From assembly GCF_003438995.1 (NCBI RefSeq), contig NZ_QSUN01000020.1:1-64000 (forward strand): 64,000 bases of DNA, read 5' to 3'. The DNA comes from Bacteroides sp. OM05-12 (lineage in GTDB: Bacteria > Bacteroidota > Bacteroidia > Bacteroidales > Bacteroidaceae). Both the position numbers and the translations under genes were made by a program. Shown here piece by piece: positions 27,069 through 35,455 of this stretch (position 1 is its first letter; each line of letters begins with the position of its first letter). The notes below the pieces were generated by a model, which ran no database searches, was not told the DNA's origin, and worked only from the letters and a program-made list of their open reading frames with translations.

Positions 27069-27098
27069 GGGAACCGTTTGTTTCATTCGGTTCTCCCT
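27069..27098 (+). terminator. Terminator-like hairpin after tsaE
   Basis: GGGAACCG pairs with CGGTTCTCCC (one bulge, 12-nt loop) 12 bp past the tsaE stop codon. A T-rich stretch follows about 15 nt later. A second small palindrome (GGAAC...GTTCC) follows immediately. Confidence 0.5.
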
Positions 27099-27110
27099 TA
27101 GGAACTTTTT

Positions 27111-27202
27111 GTTCCATAATATATGAAACTATTGTTCCACAAAATAAGAAACAAAAGTTTCATAAAATATGAAACAAGAGTTCCACAATATATGAAACTA
27201 AT
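27111..27202 (+). repeat. Four tandem 23-bp palindromic units (iteron-like array)
   Basis: Four uninterrupted units of exactly 23 bp begin at 27111, 27134, 27157 and 27180. Each starts GTTCC or GTTTC, has an AT-rich centre and a second half ending GAAAC plus four variable bases; the third unit is close to a perfect palindrome (GTTTCATA...TATGAAAC). The array fills the gap between tsaE and the Imm17-type gene and ends about 40 bp before that start codon. Possible roles: binding array for a dimeric DNA-binding protein, or a repeat of the REP/iteron kind. Confidence 0.85.
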
Positions 27203-27243
27203 GCCTCCTACCGAGGAAACTATAAAAGCCCCCGTACCGTTTT

Positions 27244-27453
27244 ATGTTTGCACAATACTTCGTACAGATTTTATTCGCCTTGACAGGTATCATCTCCCTA
27301 TTGGCGGCTTTGCTTGACTGGGAATGGTTTTTCTCCGCACAGAATGCGCAGTTTCTGACACGGAGTCTGGGAAGAAAAAAAACACGGCTGTTCTATGGCG
27401 TATTAGGATTCGTCCTAATGGGAACAGCCGTGTTCTTGTTTTATAAGAGATAA
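27244..27453 (+). CDS. Imm17-type small membrane protein (orphan immunity-like)
   Basis: 69 residues with two TM segments (about 5-24 and 50-66) and the pattern LLDWEWFFSAQNAQFLTRSLGR followed by R..YG..GF that I associate with the immunity 17 (Imm17) family, predicted from polymorphic-toxin loci. No toxin gene is next to it, so it is either an orphan or the family has a housekeeping role here. The 3' part of the gene contains a very strong nested hairpin (27381-27434). Its neighbours are the 23-bp repeat array upstream and a convergent acidic-protein gene 6 bp downstream. Confidence 0.7.
   Translation: MFAQYFVQILFALTGIISLLAALLDWEWFFSAQNAQFLTRSLGRKKTRLFYGVLGFVLMGTAVFLFYKR
27381..27434. terminator. 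Nested hairpin inside the 3' end of the Imm17-type gene
   Basis: AACACGGCTGTTC (27381-27393) pairs perfectly with GAACAGCCGTGTT (27422-27434), and an inner stem ATTAGGA/TCCTAAT fills the loop. An A-run precedes it and a T-rich run follows, so it can terminate transcription in both directions even though it is coding. The next gene on the other strand ends at 27460. Confidence 0.65.
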
Positions 27454-27459
27454 CGTTCT

Positions 27460-27795
27460 TTATTCTACCTGACCAAGTGAGTTTCCATACTCCATCTCTC
27501 CTTGGACTACCCAAAGGATATCTTCCGAAGCATATTCACCCATCTCGTCTTTCTTGGCTTCGCGAATAATATAGTCCACGATTTCATCTTGGTCAATATT
27601 GATATATCCATCAGCATCAGGCTGAGCGTCCAGACACCCACTCGTAGAGTAATAATCAACCATTACATCGAGAAAATAGTATAATTCATCATCAGAGAAT
27701 TTACCCTTTAACTCTTGAGGCAGATAATTCTTGATAAACTCAATCGTCTTCTCATCATCTGCGTCTTCCAATAAGAAATCGTCTTCAAGTCCCAT
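27460..27795 (-). CDS. Conserved acidic hypothetical protein
   Basis: 111 residues, strongly acidic (DDFLLEDADDE, FSDDELYYFLDVM), no signal peptide, no TM segment, predicted helical. It lies 33 bp downstream of trxA on the same strand and may be co-transcribed. I recognise it only as a conserved Bacteroides-type hypothetical protein and assign no function. Confidence 0.7.
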   Translation of the reverse strand: MGLEDDFLLEDADDEKTIEFIKNYLPQELKGKFSDDELYYFLDVMVDYYSTSGCLDAQPDADGYINIDQDEIVDYIIREAKKDEMGEYASEDILWVVQGEMEYGNSLGQVE

Positions 27796-27828
27796 AATAT
27801 TCTTATTTAATAATGTATACTTATACTC

Positions 27829-28149
27829 TTATTTAGATGCCAATGCCTCGAACTTTTCCTGCAACTTGTTCTTTGGCAATGCACCGACTGATTTATCAAC
27901 CACTTCACCGTTCTTGATGAATAGGATGGTAGGGATATTACGAACACCGAATTGTGCCGGTAGATCCGGATTCTCATCAATGTCACACTTGCCTACTACC
28001 ATTTTACCTTCGTATTCTTTTGCCAATTCCTCTACATAAGGAGCAATTTGCTTACAAGGGCCACACCATGGAGCCCAAAAGTCTACCACCAAAAGTTCGT
28101 TGTTCTGTGACAACTCTTCAAAGTTCGAATCTTTAATTTCTAAAGCCAT
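27829..28149 (-). CDS. trxA: Thioredoxin
   Basis: A 106-residue cytoplasmic disulfide reductase with active site WCGPC (C29 and C32), the FWAPW lead-in and the cis-Pro region RNIPTILF. There is no signal peptide, so it is the cytosolic form. A -7 box (TATATTTG, minus strand, 28185-28192) between dnaE and trxA indicates a promoter separate from dnaE. Confidence 0.96.
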   Translation of the reverse strand: MALEIKDSNFEELSQNNELLVVDFWAPWCGPCKQIAPYVEELAKEYEGKMVVGKCDIDENPDLPAQFGVRNIPTILFIKNGEVVDKSVGALPKNKLQEKFEALASK

Positions 28150-28184
28150 AATCTATTTTTCTTTTTAATTGTTTTCAGATGATG

Positions 28185-28192
28185 CAAATATA
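28185..28192 (-). promoter_or_regulatory. -7 box of trxA
   Basis: TATATTTG on the minus strand, 35 bp upstream of the trxA start and abutting the dnaE stop codon. Confidence 0.5.
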
Positions 28193-31100
28193 CTAATTTA
28201 TCTTATAATCAAGTTCTGCTTTCGTTCTTAAATATGTTATTAAATCTTTTTGAACGGAAATCTTTAAGGAACGAGACATCAGGTCTACTCCCATCTGACC
28301 ATCGGCATCTTTCACCTTAAAATAAAGCTCCGCATTACCCGGATGATCTTTAATCAAAGAAGACAGTTCCAATATAAGTTCCTCATTCAATGCTGAAAGA
28401 GGGGCAAGAATCGTCAGCTTCTCAATACTTTTCTCTTTCACATCGGTAAGCAGCTCAATAGAAGTCACCTTAATATCCAACTCCTCTGGTTTCCATTGAC
28501 GGGGCTGACACTTTGCCCTTATAAATAAGAACATTCCAACCGCCAAATAGTTTCTCCATTCAATCCAGTCATTGCCAAAGAAAGGTAGTTCGGCAGATCC
28601 GGAATAGTCTTCCATACGAACAATACCGTATGGTTTGCCTGTCTTGCCATAGCCTTCACGTACATTGGTAATGATGCCGCCCATTGTCAAATCCTGATTG
28701 GCAAGTGCCGCTTTATCCGCCAAGTCGGCCATGCGTGTCCTGCATACCTCTTCCAATACGATGGAATACTCATCCAGCGGATGGGCAGAAAGATAGATAC
28801 CTACAAGTTCTTTCTCTTTGTTCAAGCGTTCCAAATCACTCCATGCCGCAGCCGGAAGAATTTCAGGAGTAGCAATATCGACTACGTTCTCGCCACCGAA
28901 CAAAGAGTTCGCGGCAGCAGCTTTATCCATTTGATACTTATTACCGTAGCGTATCAATGTATCAAGGAATGTCTCGTTCTTACTGTTTACGGCAAAATAC
29001 TGTTCACGCTTTAACTCCGTAAAACTGTCGAATCCACCGGCAAGAGCCAGGTTCTCTATATTCTTTCGATTGCATGCGCTTAGGTTAACACGTTGCACAA
29101 AATCAAATATCCCCTTATACGGACCGTTCGCATTGCGTTCTTCGATAATCGCCTGTACGGCAGCTTCACCTACTCCTTTAATGGCTCCCATACCGAAACG
29201 GATATCTCCTCTCTTATTTACGGTAAACTTCAGATTACTTTCATTGACGTCCGGTCCAAGCACGGGGACTCCCATAGCCTTACATTCGTCCATCAACTTC
29301 GTGATTTCGGTAATATTTGAGATATTCCGGCTCATTGTAGCAGCCATATACTGCGCCGGATAGTTGGCTTTCAGGTAGGCTGTTTGATAAGCCACCCAAG
29401 AATAGCAAGTAGCGTGCGATTTATTGAAAGCATAGGAAGCAAACTTCTCCCAGTCCCCCCAAATCTTTTCAAGGATTTTCGGGTCGTGACCGTTCTTCTT
29501 CCCTCCTTCGATAAACTTAGGCTTCATGTGATCCAGTTTGTCACGCAGCTTTTTACCCATCGCCTTACGAAGCGCATCGGACTCTCCACGCGTAAAGTCG
29601 GCAAGCAAACGGGATAGAAGCATGACCTGTTCCTGATAGACCGTAATGCCATACGTATCTTTCAGATATTTCTCCATCACAGGGATGTCATACTCGATAG
29701 GTTTACGTCCGTGCTTACGGTCGATAAAATCCGGAATATAGTCCATCGGACCCGGACGATAAAGAGCATTCATGGCTATCAAGTCCTCGAACGTAGTAGG
29801 CTGCAATTCACGCAAATATTTCTGCATTCCGGCAGACTCGAACTGGAATGTACCGATGGTTTTACCGTCACTATATAGTTTATAGGTAGGAGTATCTTCT
29901 ATGGAGACCTTATCGATATCCAGCTCAATACCGAGGCTCAGACGAATATTTTCAATCGCTTCTTTAATGATGGACAAGGTTTTCAGTCCCAAAAAGTCCA
30001 TCTTTATCAATCCCGTATCTTCGATGACAGAGCCTTCATATTGGGTAACCAGCATCTTCTCGCCTGTTTCCTTGTCATCGGCCGTACTAACGGGAACCCA
30101 GTCCGTTATGTCGTCACGACAGATAATCGTACCGCAAGCATGCACACCCGTACCACGAACATTGCCTTCAAGCATCTTGGCATACTTAATGGTATCTCTT
30201 ACCAAAGGATCATTGGATGCTTCCGCCGCCTGCAATTCAGGTACATAAGCAATCGCATTCGGCAGATTCAGTTTCTTTTCGGGTATCTTATCAGGAACTA
30301 ATTTCGCCAATCTATCCGATTCGGACAATGGCAGTTTCTGCACACGTGCCACATCTTTAATAGCTAGCTTGGTAGCCATCGTACCATAAGTAATGATGTG
30401 GGCTACTTTCTCTGCTCCGTACTTCTCCGTTACCCAACGAAGCACTTGCCCGCGACCGTCATCATCGAAGTCCACGTCAATATCAGGCAAAGAAATACGG
30501 TCCGGATTCAAGAAACGCTCAAACAGCAAATCATATTTAATCGGGTCTATCTTTGTAATCCCCAAACAATAAGCAACGGCAGAACCGGCGGCAGAACCAC
30601 GTCCCGGACCGATTGAAACTCCCATGGCACGTCCGGCAGCGATAAAGTCCTGCACAATAAGGAAGTATCCCGGGAAACCCATCGTCTTCATAATGTGAAG
30701 CTCGAAGTTCAAACGTTCTTTCGTTTCATCGTTCATATCCTCACCATACCGTTCTCTCGCACCATCAAAAGCCAATTTCCTCAGATAATCCGCTTCAAGC
30801 TTAATACGATACAGTTTATCATAACCGCCCAAACGCTTTATCTTATCTTTCGCATCTTCTTCACTCAAGACTACATTGCCATTCTCATCCCGGGTGAACT
30901 CATCAAATAAATCTTTTTCAGAATACTTTTGCCGATATCCTTCTTCCGTTCCAAACTCTTCCGGGATGGCAAATGTCGGCATAATCGGCGCATGGTCTAT
31001 GGAATAGAACTCTACCTTGTCACAAATGTCCACCGTATTAGATAATGCCTCAGGTACATCAGCAAAGATTTCGTTCATCTCCTCCTTTGTCTTCATCCAC

Positions 31101-31987
31101 TCCTGCTTGGAGTAGAGCATACGGTTCGGATCATCCAAATCCTTCCCCGTACTTAAACAAATCAGGCGGTCATGAGCCTCTGCATTCTCCTCATCTACAA
31201 AGTGAACGTCATTGGTGCAAATAAGTTTAATATCGTACTTTTTGGCATATTCTATCAAGTGCTTGTTTACATTTAACTGTAATCCATATGCTTCATGATT
31301 GGCACGGGGAACAGTAGCCTTATGTAATTGCAGTTCCAGATAGTAATCTTCTCCAAAAAGGTTTTTATACCATTGGATTGCTTCTTCCGCATCATTCAAC
31401 AGACCTTGCGTTATTTTCTTCGGGACCTCACCTCCCAAGCATGCAGATGCCACAATAAGTCCTTCATGGTACTTCTCCAGTTCCACACGATCCGTACGCG
31501 GACGCATATAAAAACCTTCTGTCCACGCTTTAGAGACCAACTTAATTAAATTATGGTAACCTTTTTCATTCTTTGCCAATACAATGAGGTGATAACCGCT
31601 TTGGTCTTGTTTACCATCTTTGTCCTGCAAACGCCGACGGGCCACATACATCTCACAACCGATAATCGGTTTAAAAAGTTTCTTTTTCGCCTCTTCCAGC
31701 TGCGCTTTACAAGCAGAAAGTTCGGCATCCTTATCTTCACATTCCACCTCTCCCTTCTCTATCGCAGCAATCTTCTTCTTCAGGGTCTTTATCTCACCAT
31801 TCGTGCCGCTGTTCTTCTTATTTACATAATTGAAGAACTCCTTCACGCCGAACATATTACCGTGATCGGTTATAGCTATCCCCCGCATCCCATTACCTAT
31901 CGCCTTGTCTACGAGCTTTGAGACACTCGCCTGACCATCCAGGATAGAATATTGGGTGTGGACATGTAAATGAACAAAATCTTGCAT
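28193..31987 (-). CDS. dnaE: DNA polymerase III alpha subunit DnaE
   Basis: The replicative polymerase subunit. 1264 residues, somewhat longer than the E. coli enzyme. Domains: PHP (FVHLHVHTQYSILDG at the N-terminus, AITDHGNMFG), palm/fingers with GPGRGSAAGS and the catalytic aspartates in PDIDVDFDDDGRG (D504 and D506), YGTMATKLAIKDVARV, the helix-hairpin-helix region, and a C-terminal OB domain (about 1090-1170; LGGIITNVREGYGKTGKPYG-type start). It has an own promoter and is divergent from psd. Confidence 0.98.
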   Translation of the reverse strand: MQDFVHLHVHTQYSILDGQASVSKLVDKAIGNGMRGIAITDHGNMFGVKEFFNYVNKKNSGTNGEIKTLKKKIAAIEKGEVECEDKDAELSACKAQLEEAKKKLFKPIIGCEMYVARRRLQDKDGKQDQSGYHLIVLAKNEKGYHNLIKLVSKAWTEGFYMRPRTDRVELEKYHEGLIVASACLGGEVPKKITQGLLNDAEEAIQWYKNLFGEDYYLELQLHKATVPRANHEAYGLQLNVNKHLIEYAKKYDIKLICTNDVHFVDEENAEAHDRLICLSTGKDLDDPNRMLYSKQEWMKTKEEMNEIFADVPEALSNTVDICDKVEFYSIDHAPIMPTFAIPEEFGTEEGYRQKYSEKDLFDEFTRDENGNVVLSEEDAKDKIKRLGGYDKLYRIKLEADYLRKLAFDGARERYGEDMNDETKERLNFELHIMKTMGFPGYFLIVQDFIAAGRAMGVSIGPGRGSAAGSAVAYCLGITKIDPIKYDLLFERFLNPDRISLPDIDVDFDDDGRGQVLRWVTEKYGAEKVAHIITYGTMATKLAIKDVARVQKLPLSESDRLAKLVPDKIPEKKLNLPNAIAYVPELQAAEASNDPLVRDTIKYAKMLEGNVRGTGVHACGTIICRDDITDWVPVSTADDKETGEKMLVTQYEGSVIEDTGLIKMDFLGLKTLSIIKEAIENIRLSLGIELDIDKVSIEDTPTYKLYSDGKTIGTFQFESAGMQKYLRELQPTTFEDLIAMNALYRPGPMDYIPDFIDRKHGRKPIEYDIPVMEKYLKDTYGITVYQEQVMLLSRLLADFTRGESDALRKAMGKKLRDKLDHMKPKFIEGGKKNGHDPKILEKIWGDWEKFASYAFNKSHATCYSWVAYQTAYLKANYPAQYMAATMSRNISNITEITKLMDECKAMGVPVLGPDVNESNLKFTVNKRGDIRFGMGAIKGVGEAAVQAIIEERNANGPYKGIFDFVQRVNLSACNRKNIENLALAGGFDSFTELKREQYFAVNSKNETFLDTLIRYGNKYQMDKAAAANSLFGGENVVDIATPEILPAAAWSDLERLNKEKELVGIYLSAHPLDEYSIVLEEVCRTRMADLADKAALANQDLTMGGIITNVREGYGKTGKPYGIVRMEDYSGSAELPFFGNDWIEWRNYLAVGMFLFIRAKCQPRQWKPEELDIKVTSIELLTDVKEKSIEKLTILAPLSALNEELILELSSLIKDHPGNAELYFKVKDADGQMGVDLMSRSLKISVQKDLITYLRTKAELDYKIN

Positions 31988-32032
31988 ATATATTTCAAAA
32001 ACTGTATTTTACACTCTGCTTCAAAAAGAGTC

Positions 32033-32064
32033 TAAAGATACTCCACTTTTAATATATGAGCAAA
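32033..32064 (-). promoter_or_regulatory. Promoter of dnaE
   Basis: On the minus strand TTTG (32061-32064), 20 bp, then TATCTTTA (32033-32040; one mismatch to TAnnTTTG). The predicted leader is about 40 nt. Confidence 0.6.
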
Positions 32065-32141
32065 ATGAAGTTACAAAAGTTATGAACAACCACACTTTTT
32101 TATGGAAATGAAGCTAAAAAAAGTATTTCTAACCGCATTTA

Positions 32142-32173
32142 TTTGCTACATTTTTAAATTAAGTTTATTTTTG
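32142..32173 (+). promoter_or_regulatory. Promoter of psd-pssA
   Basis: TTTG (32142-32145), 20-bp spacer, TATTTTTG (32166-32173): an exact match to the Bacteroidetes promoter, with a leader of about 20 nt to the psd ATG. Confidence 0.75.
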
Positions 32174-32201
32174 CAGACTATAAAATATATATTCATGACT
32201 C

Positions 32202-32888
32202 ATGGGTCGACTAAAGAAATTAAAAAAGATAAGAATACATAGAGAAGGTACACATATTCTGGTGGGAGCTTTGATCCTGCTTATTGCCGTCAACGCTTTC
32301 TTCTTTTATGTATTTGAATGTAAAATTCCATTCTATTTGGTAGTTGCTACCAGTGCTATCGTTTACGGATTAGTGCTTAACTTCTTCAGATGCCCAATCC
32401 GATTATTCGGAGAAGAAACCGAGAAAATAGTCGTAGCCCCGGCAGACGGAAGAATTGTCGTTATCGAGGAAGTGGAAGAGCATGAATATTTTCATGACAA
32501 ACGCATAATGGTTTCTATTTTTATGAGTATTCTCAACGTGCATGCCAACTGGTATCCGGTAGACGGCACAGTTAAACACGTTTCTCATCAGAACGGAAAA
32601 TTCATGAAAGCGTGGTTGCCTAAAGCCAGTACGGAAAATGAACGTTCAACGGTTATTATCGAAACTCCCGAAGGTGTAGAGATTATGGCACGCCAGATAG
32701 CAGGAGCAATGGCAAGAAGAATCGTGACATACGCCGAACCCGGAGAAGAATGTTATATCGACGAACACATGGGATTCATTAAATTCGGTTCGCGAGTGGA
32801 TGTATATTTACCTTTAGGTACTGAAATATGTGTCCGTATGGGACAACTGACAATCGGTAATCAAACCGTCATTGCAAAACTGAAATAA
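32202..32888 (+). CDS. psd: Phosphatidylserine decarboxylase (proenzyme)
   Basis: Converts phosphatidylserine to phosphatidylethanolamine. 228 residues, the short PSD type. It has two N-terminal TM segments (about 20-60), a catalytic His region ([13 protein letters not shown]) and the self-cleavage site in [11 protein letters not shown]; cleavage between G196 and S197 would create the pyruvoyl group. It is followed 10 bp later by pssA, which supplies its substrate. Confidence 0.94.
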   Translation: MGRLKKLKKIRIHREGTHILVGALILLIAVNAFFFYVFECKIPFYLVVATSAIVYGLVLNFFRCPIRLFGEETEKIVVAPADGRIVVIEEVEEHEYFHDKRIMVSIFMSILNVHANWYPVDGTVKHVSHQNGKFMKAWLPKASTENERSTVIIETPEGVEIMARQIAGAMARRIVTYAEPGEECYIDEHMGFIKFGSRVDVYLPLGTEICVRMGQLTIGNQTVIAKLK

Positions 32889-32898
32889 AGAAAAGATC

Positions 32899-33606
32899 AT
32901 GGCAAATTGTATCACCCGCCACATACCAAACACGGTTACCTGCCTGAATTTGTTTTCGGGATGCATTGCCAGCGTAATGGCTTTTGAAGCTAAATACGAA
33001 TTAGCAATCGGTTTTATTATACTAAGCGCCGTATTCGACTTCTTCGACGGAATGCTTGCCCGTTTATTGGATGCCAAATCGCCCATCGGAAAGGATCTGG
33101 ATTCATTGGCAGATGATATCAGTTTCGGTATTGCACCTGCGTTAATGGTATTCTCTTTATTTAAAGAGGTACATTATCCGGAAATGCTTATGGGAATTAA
33201 AGACTTCATGCCCTACACTGCTTTCCTTATTGCGGTATTCTCAGCATTAAGACTGGCCAAATTCAATATCGATACCCGACAAACCAGTTCTTTCATCGGA
33301 CTGCCGGTCCCTGCCAATGCTTTGTTTTGGGGAGCACTGATAGCCGGAACGCATGATGTTCTTATATCCGACTTTTTCAATGCCATCTATCTTTTCATTC
33401 TGGTGGTTTTATTCTCCTATCTTCTCATTTCAGAAATACCCATGTTCTCTTTAAAGTTCAAAAACCTGACATGGAAAGATAATAAAGTCAGCTTCATATT
33501 TCTTCTCGTTTGTATCCCGTTGCTCGTATTTTTTGGAGTAAGTGGCTTTGCGGCGGTTATAGCATGGTATATCTTCCTTTCTGTTGTGACAATAAAGAAA
33601 GGATAA
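32899..33606 (+). CDS. pssA: CDP-diacylglycerol--serine O-phosphatidyltransferase
   Basis: Makes phosphatidylserine from CDP-diacylglycerol and serine at the inner membrane. 235 residues, polytopic, with the CDP-alcohol phosphatidyltransferase motif D-x2-DG-x2-AR-x8-G-x3-D-x3-D starting at D47 (DFFDGMLARLLD ... GKDLDSLAD). Together with psd and cdsA (2.9 kb) it completes the route from phosphatidic acid to PE. Confidence 0.95.
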   Translation: MANCITRHIPNTVTCLNLFSGCIASVMAFEAKYELAIGFIILSAVFDFFDGMLARLLDAKSPIGKDLDSLADDISFGIAPALMVFSLFKEVHYPEMLMGIKDFMPYTAFLIAVFSALRLAKFNIDTRQTSSFIGLPVPANALFWGALIAGTHDVLISDFFNAIYLFILVVLFSYLLISEIPMFSLKFKNLTWKDNKVSFIFLLVCIPLLVFFGVSGFAAVIAWYIFLSVVTIKKG

Positions 33607-33669
33607 ACAAAACTATGGCATACTTGTTGTATTACCATCATCAGAAGAAACGATTAAACGAATAAACTT

Positions 33670-33951
33670 ATGTCAACGATATTGGGACTTTTCTTTTTCA
33701 TCATTATAATAGTGCTCGTCATCGGCTTGTCTCTCATAAGAGGCGTGCTAAGACTGATTTTCGGCTTTGGACGCAGAACGACTTCACAGAACAGTCAACA
33801 AAACCGTACTTATCAAGACTCTTATCGCCGGAATGAAAAGGAAAGTTACAATAATGACTCATCCTCCCAAGCACACAATCGTAAGAAAATATTCGATGAC
33901 GATGAAGGAGAATATGTAGATTTTGAAGAAGTAAAAGATGATCGGAAATAA
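33670..33951 (+). CDS. DUF4834 family small membrane protein
   Basis: 93 residues: one N-terminal TM segment (about 4-24), a Gly/Arg-rich turn (LIFGFGRRT), a polar Gln/Asn/Ser-rich linker and an acidic tail (DDDEGEYVDFEEVKDD). This layout is that of the DUF4834 family, which commonly follows psd-pssA in Bacteroides. Function unknown; the location suggests a link to membrane lipid synthesis. Confidence 0.75.
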   Translation: MSTILGLFFFIIIIVLVIGLSLIRGVLRLIFGFGRRTTSQNSQQNRTYQDSYRRNEKESYNNDSSSQAHNRKKIFDDDEGEYVDFEEVKDDRK

Positions 33952-33976
33952 CCTATAAGATGGTTAAACAACACGG

Positions 33977-34411
33977 CTAACGTTTATTTCGAAAGAAGTT
34001 CTTCATCATATCGGCGCATTCAGACTCCAAGACACCATCCACCACAACTGTTTTAGGATGCAAAGCCTCCGGAGCATACCGACGGTATCCCCGTTTTTCA
34101 TCCGCAGCACCAAATACCAGTTTACCGGTCTGCGCCCAAGCAATAGCACCGGCACACATCACACATGGTTCTACCGTGACATAAAGGGTACATTCATTCA
34201 GGTATTTTCCGCCAAGCACATCGGCAGCAGCAGTAATAGCCTGCATTTCGGCATGAGCGGTGACGTCATTCAACGTTTCCGTCAGGTTGTGCGCCCGGGC
34301 AATGATGCGTTCCCTGCACACAACAACAGCCCCGACAGGAACCTCGCCACGCGCAAAAGCCTTATCAGCCTCCATCAACGCCTGTTTCATAAAATAAGTA
34401 TCATCCAGCAT
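33977..34411 (-). CDS. tadA: tRNA-specific adenosine deaminase TadA
   Basis: Zinc-dependent deaminase that converts A34 to inosine in tRNA-Arg(ACG). 144 residues with the HAE motif (H53, catalytic E55) and PCVMC (C83 and C86). Related guanine/cytidine deaminases share these motifs, but the length and the GEVPVGAVVV N-terminus fit TadA. It starts 3 bp after the small gene upstream, so the two are co-transcribed. Confidence 0.9.
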   Translation of the reverse strand: MLDDTYFMKQALMEADKAFARGEVPVGAVVVCRERIIARAHNLTETLNDVTAHAEMQAITAAADVLGGKYLNECTLYVTVEPCVMCAGAIAWAQTGKLVFGAADEKRGYRRYAPEALHPKTVVVDGVLESECADMMKNFFRNKR

Positions 34412-34414
34412 AAT

Positions 34415-34648
34415 TCAACGACGCATATCATGTTCTCCGAAAAGTGTCGGATAGTCTTCTTCCATATTCTTGTAGACAAACATCAAAATAGTCTCGCGAA
34501 GCCAACGCGACTTATTCGTTATCTTATATTTTTCCAGATAACGATCCACAATCTGCTGTTCTTCCTCACTCATCAAACATACCATCCTTGTATGCCGACG
34601 GGGCTCTGCAGGTGTCACTTTAACACGTTTCTTCACACTCTTTCTCAT
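34415..34648 (-). CDS. Small basic protein upstream of tadA, possible ribbon-helix-helix
   Basis: 77 residues with a basic N-terminus (MRKSVKKRVKV) and a predicted helix pair around MSEEEQQIVDRYLEKYKITNKSRWLRETI, which resembles RHH-type or MobC-like small DNA-binding proteins. It has no partner toxin or relaxase nearby and seems to be a fixed neighbour of tadA. Function not known. The -7 box (TAAATTTG, minus strand, 34657-34664) is so close to the ATG that the mRNA would be almost leaderless. Confidence 0.65.
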   Translation of the reverse strand: MRKSVKKRVKVTPAEPRRHTRMVCLMSEEEQQIVDRYLEKYKITNKSRWLRETILMFVYKNMEEDYPTLFGEHDMRR

Positions 34649-34656
34649 ATTCTCTG

Positions 34657-34686
34657 CAAATTTAGTTTTACTTCTGTAATTTCAAA
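34657..34686 (-). promoter_or_regulatory. Promoter of the 34415-tadA operon
   Basis: On the minus strand TTTG (34683-34686), 18 bp, TAAATTTG (34657-34664). The predicted start is only about 2 nt upstream of the ATG at 34648. Confidence 0.5.
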
Positions 34687-34698
34687 AGATAAAAAGCT

Positions 34699-34706
34699 TA
34701 TTTTTG
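34699..34706 (+). promoter_or_regulatory. -7 box of yraN-mmcQ-birA
   Basis: TATTTTTG matches TAnnTTTG. Transcription would start near 34713, about 6 nt before the yraN ATG at 34719. A TTG start at 34704 lies inside the box and is rejected. Confidence 0.5.
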
Positions 34707-34718
34707 CAAAAACATTTT

Positions 34719-35084
34719 ATGGCAGAACACAATACATTCGGAAATGAAGGGGAAAACGCCGCTGCCGAATTTCTAATTGAACACGGCTATCACATCCGGC
34801 ACCGTAATTGGCGAAGTGGACGCAAAGAACTGGACATTGTGGCAGAAAAAGGAAATAATCTTATTATTGTGGAAGTAAAAAGCCGTAAAGATACGGCATA
34901 CGCAATGCCGGAGGATGCTGTCGACACAAAGAAAATCAGAAGAATCGTATCGGCGACGGATGCTTATCTCAGGTGTTTCAGCCTGGACTGCCAAGTTCGT
35001 TTTGACATTATAACAGTAGTAGGAGATAAAAATAATTTTAAAATAGAGCATATCAAAGAAGCGTTTTATCCGCCCATTTGGTAA
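34719..35084 (+). CDS. YraN family protein (UPF0102, nuclease-like)
   Basis: 121 residues with a restriction-endonuclease-like fold: GNEGENAAAEFLIEHGY, then the catalytic-type residues E37, D39, E52 and K54 (KELDIVAEKGNNLIIVEVKS). The family resembles Holliday-junction resolvases in fold, but its cellular role is not established. It is the first gene of a three-gene run with mmcQ and birA. Confidence 0.88.
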   Translation: MAEHNTFGNEGENAAAEFLIEHGYHIRHRNWRSGRKELDIVAEKGNNLIIVEVKSRKDTAYAMPEDAVDTKKIRRIVSATDAYLRCFSLDCQVRFDIITVVGDKNNFKIEHIKEAFYPPIW

Positions 35085-35098
35085 TAAAGAATTTAACG

Positions 35099-35455
35099 AT
35101 GGATATAGAAACCGTAAGAGAATACTGTTTGCAGAAGAAAGGTACGGAAGAATGTCTGCCTTTTGATGATACGACTCTTGTAATCAAGGTGATGGGGAAA
35201 ATGTTCATTCTGATTGACCTGGAAGGAAGTAACCATATCTGCCTGAAATGCGAACCAGAATATGCCATAGAGCTTCGGGAACGTTATAACGGGATAGACG
35301 GTGCTTTTCATTTCAATAAAAAATACTGGAACCAAGTTTCACTGAACAGTGATGTGAATGAAACGCTCATCAAACATTTGATAGACCATTCTTACGAAGA
35401 AGTAATAAAGAAATTCACGAAAAAACTAAAAGCCGAATACGATGCACTATCCTGA
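35099..35455 (+). CDS. MmcQ/YjbR family protein
   Basis: 118 residues with the MmcQ/YjbR signature PFDDTTLVIKVMGKMFILID, ICLKCEPE and KKYWNQVSLN. The family has a double-wing DNA-binding-like (CyaY-like) fold and unknown role. The ATG at 35099 (MDIETVREYC) is preferred over 35078, which overlaps yraN. Its 3' end overlaps birA by 14 bp, suggesting translational coupling. Confidence 0.85.
   Translation: MDIETVREYCLQKKGTEECLPFDDTTLVIKVMGKMFILIDLEGSNHICLKCEPEYAIELRERYNGIDGAFHFNKKYWNQVSLNSDVNETLIKHLIDHSYEEVIKKFTKKLKAEYDALS

Noticed and set aside
27111..27202. Possible CRISPR array
   Set aside because: The units are directly adjacent with no spacers, are imperfect and AT-rich, and no cas gene is present.
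27123..27317. 64-codon frame over the repeat array
   Set aside because: Its product simply translates the 23-bp repeats and it overlaps the Imm17-type gene in another frame.
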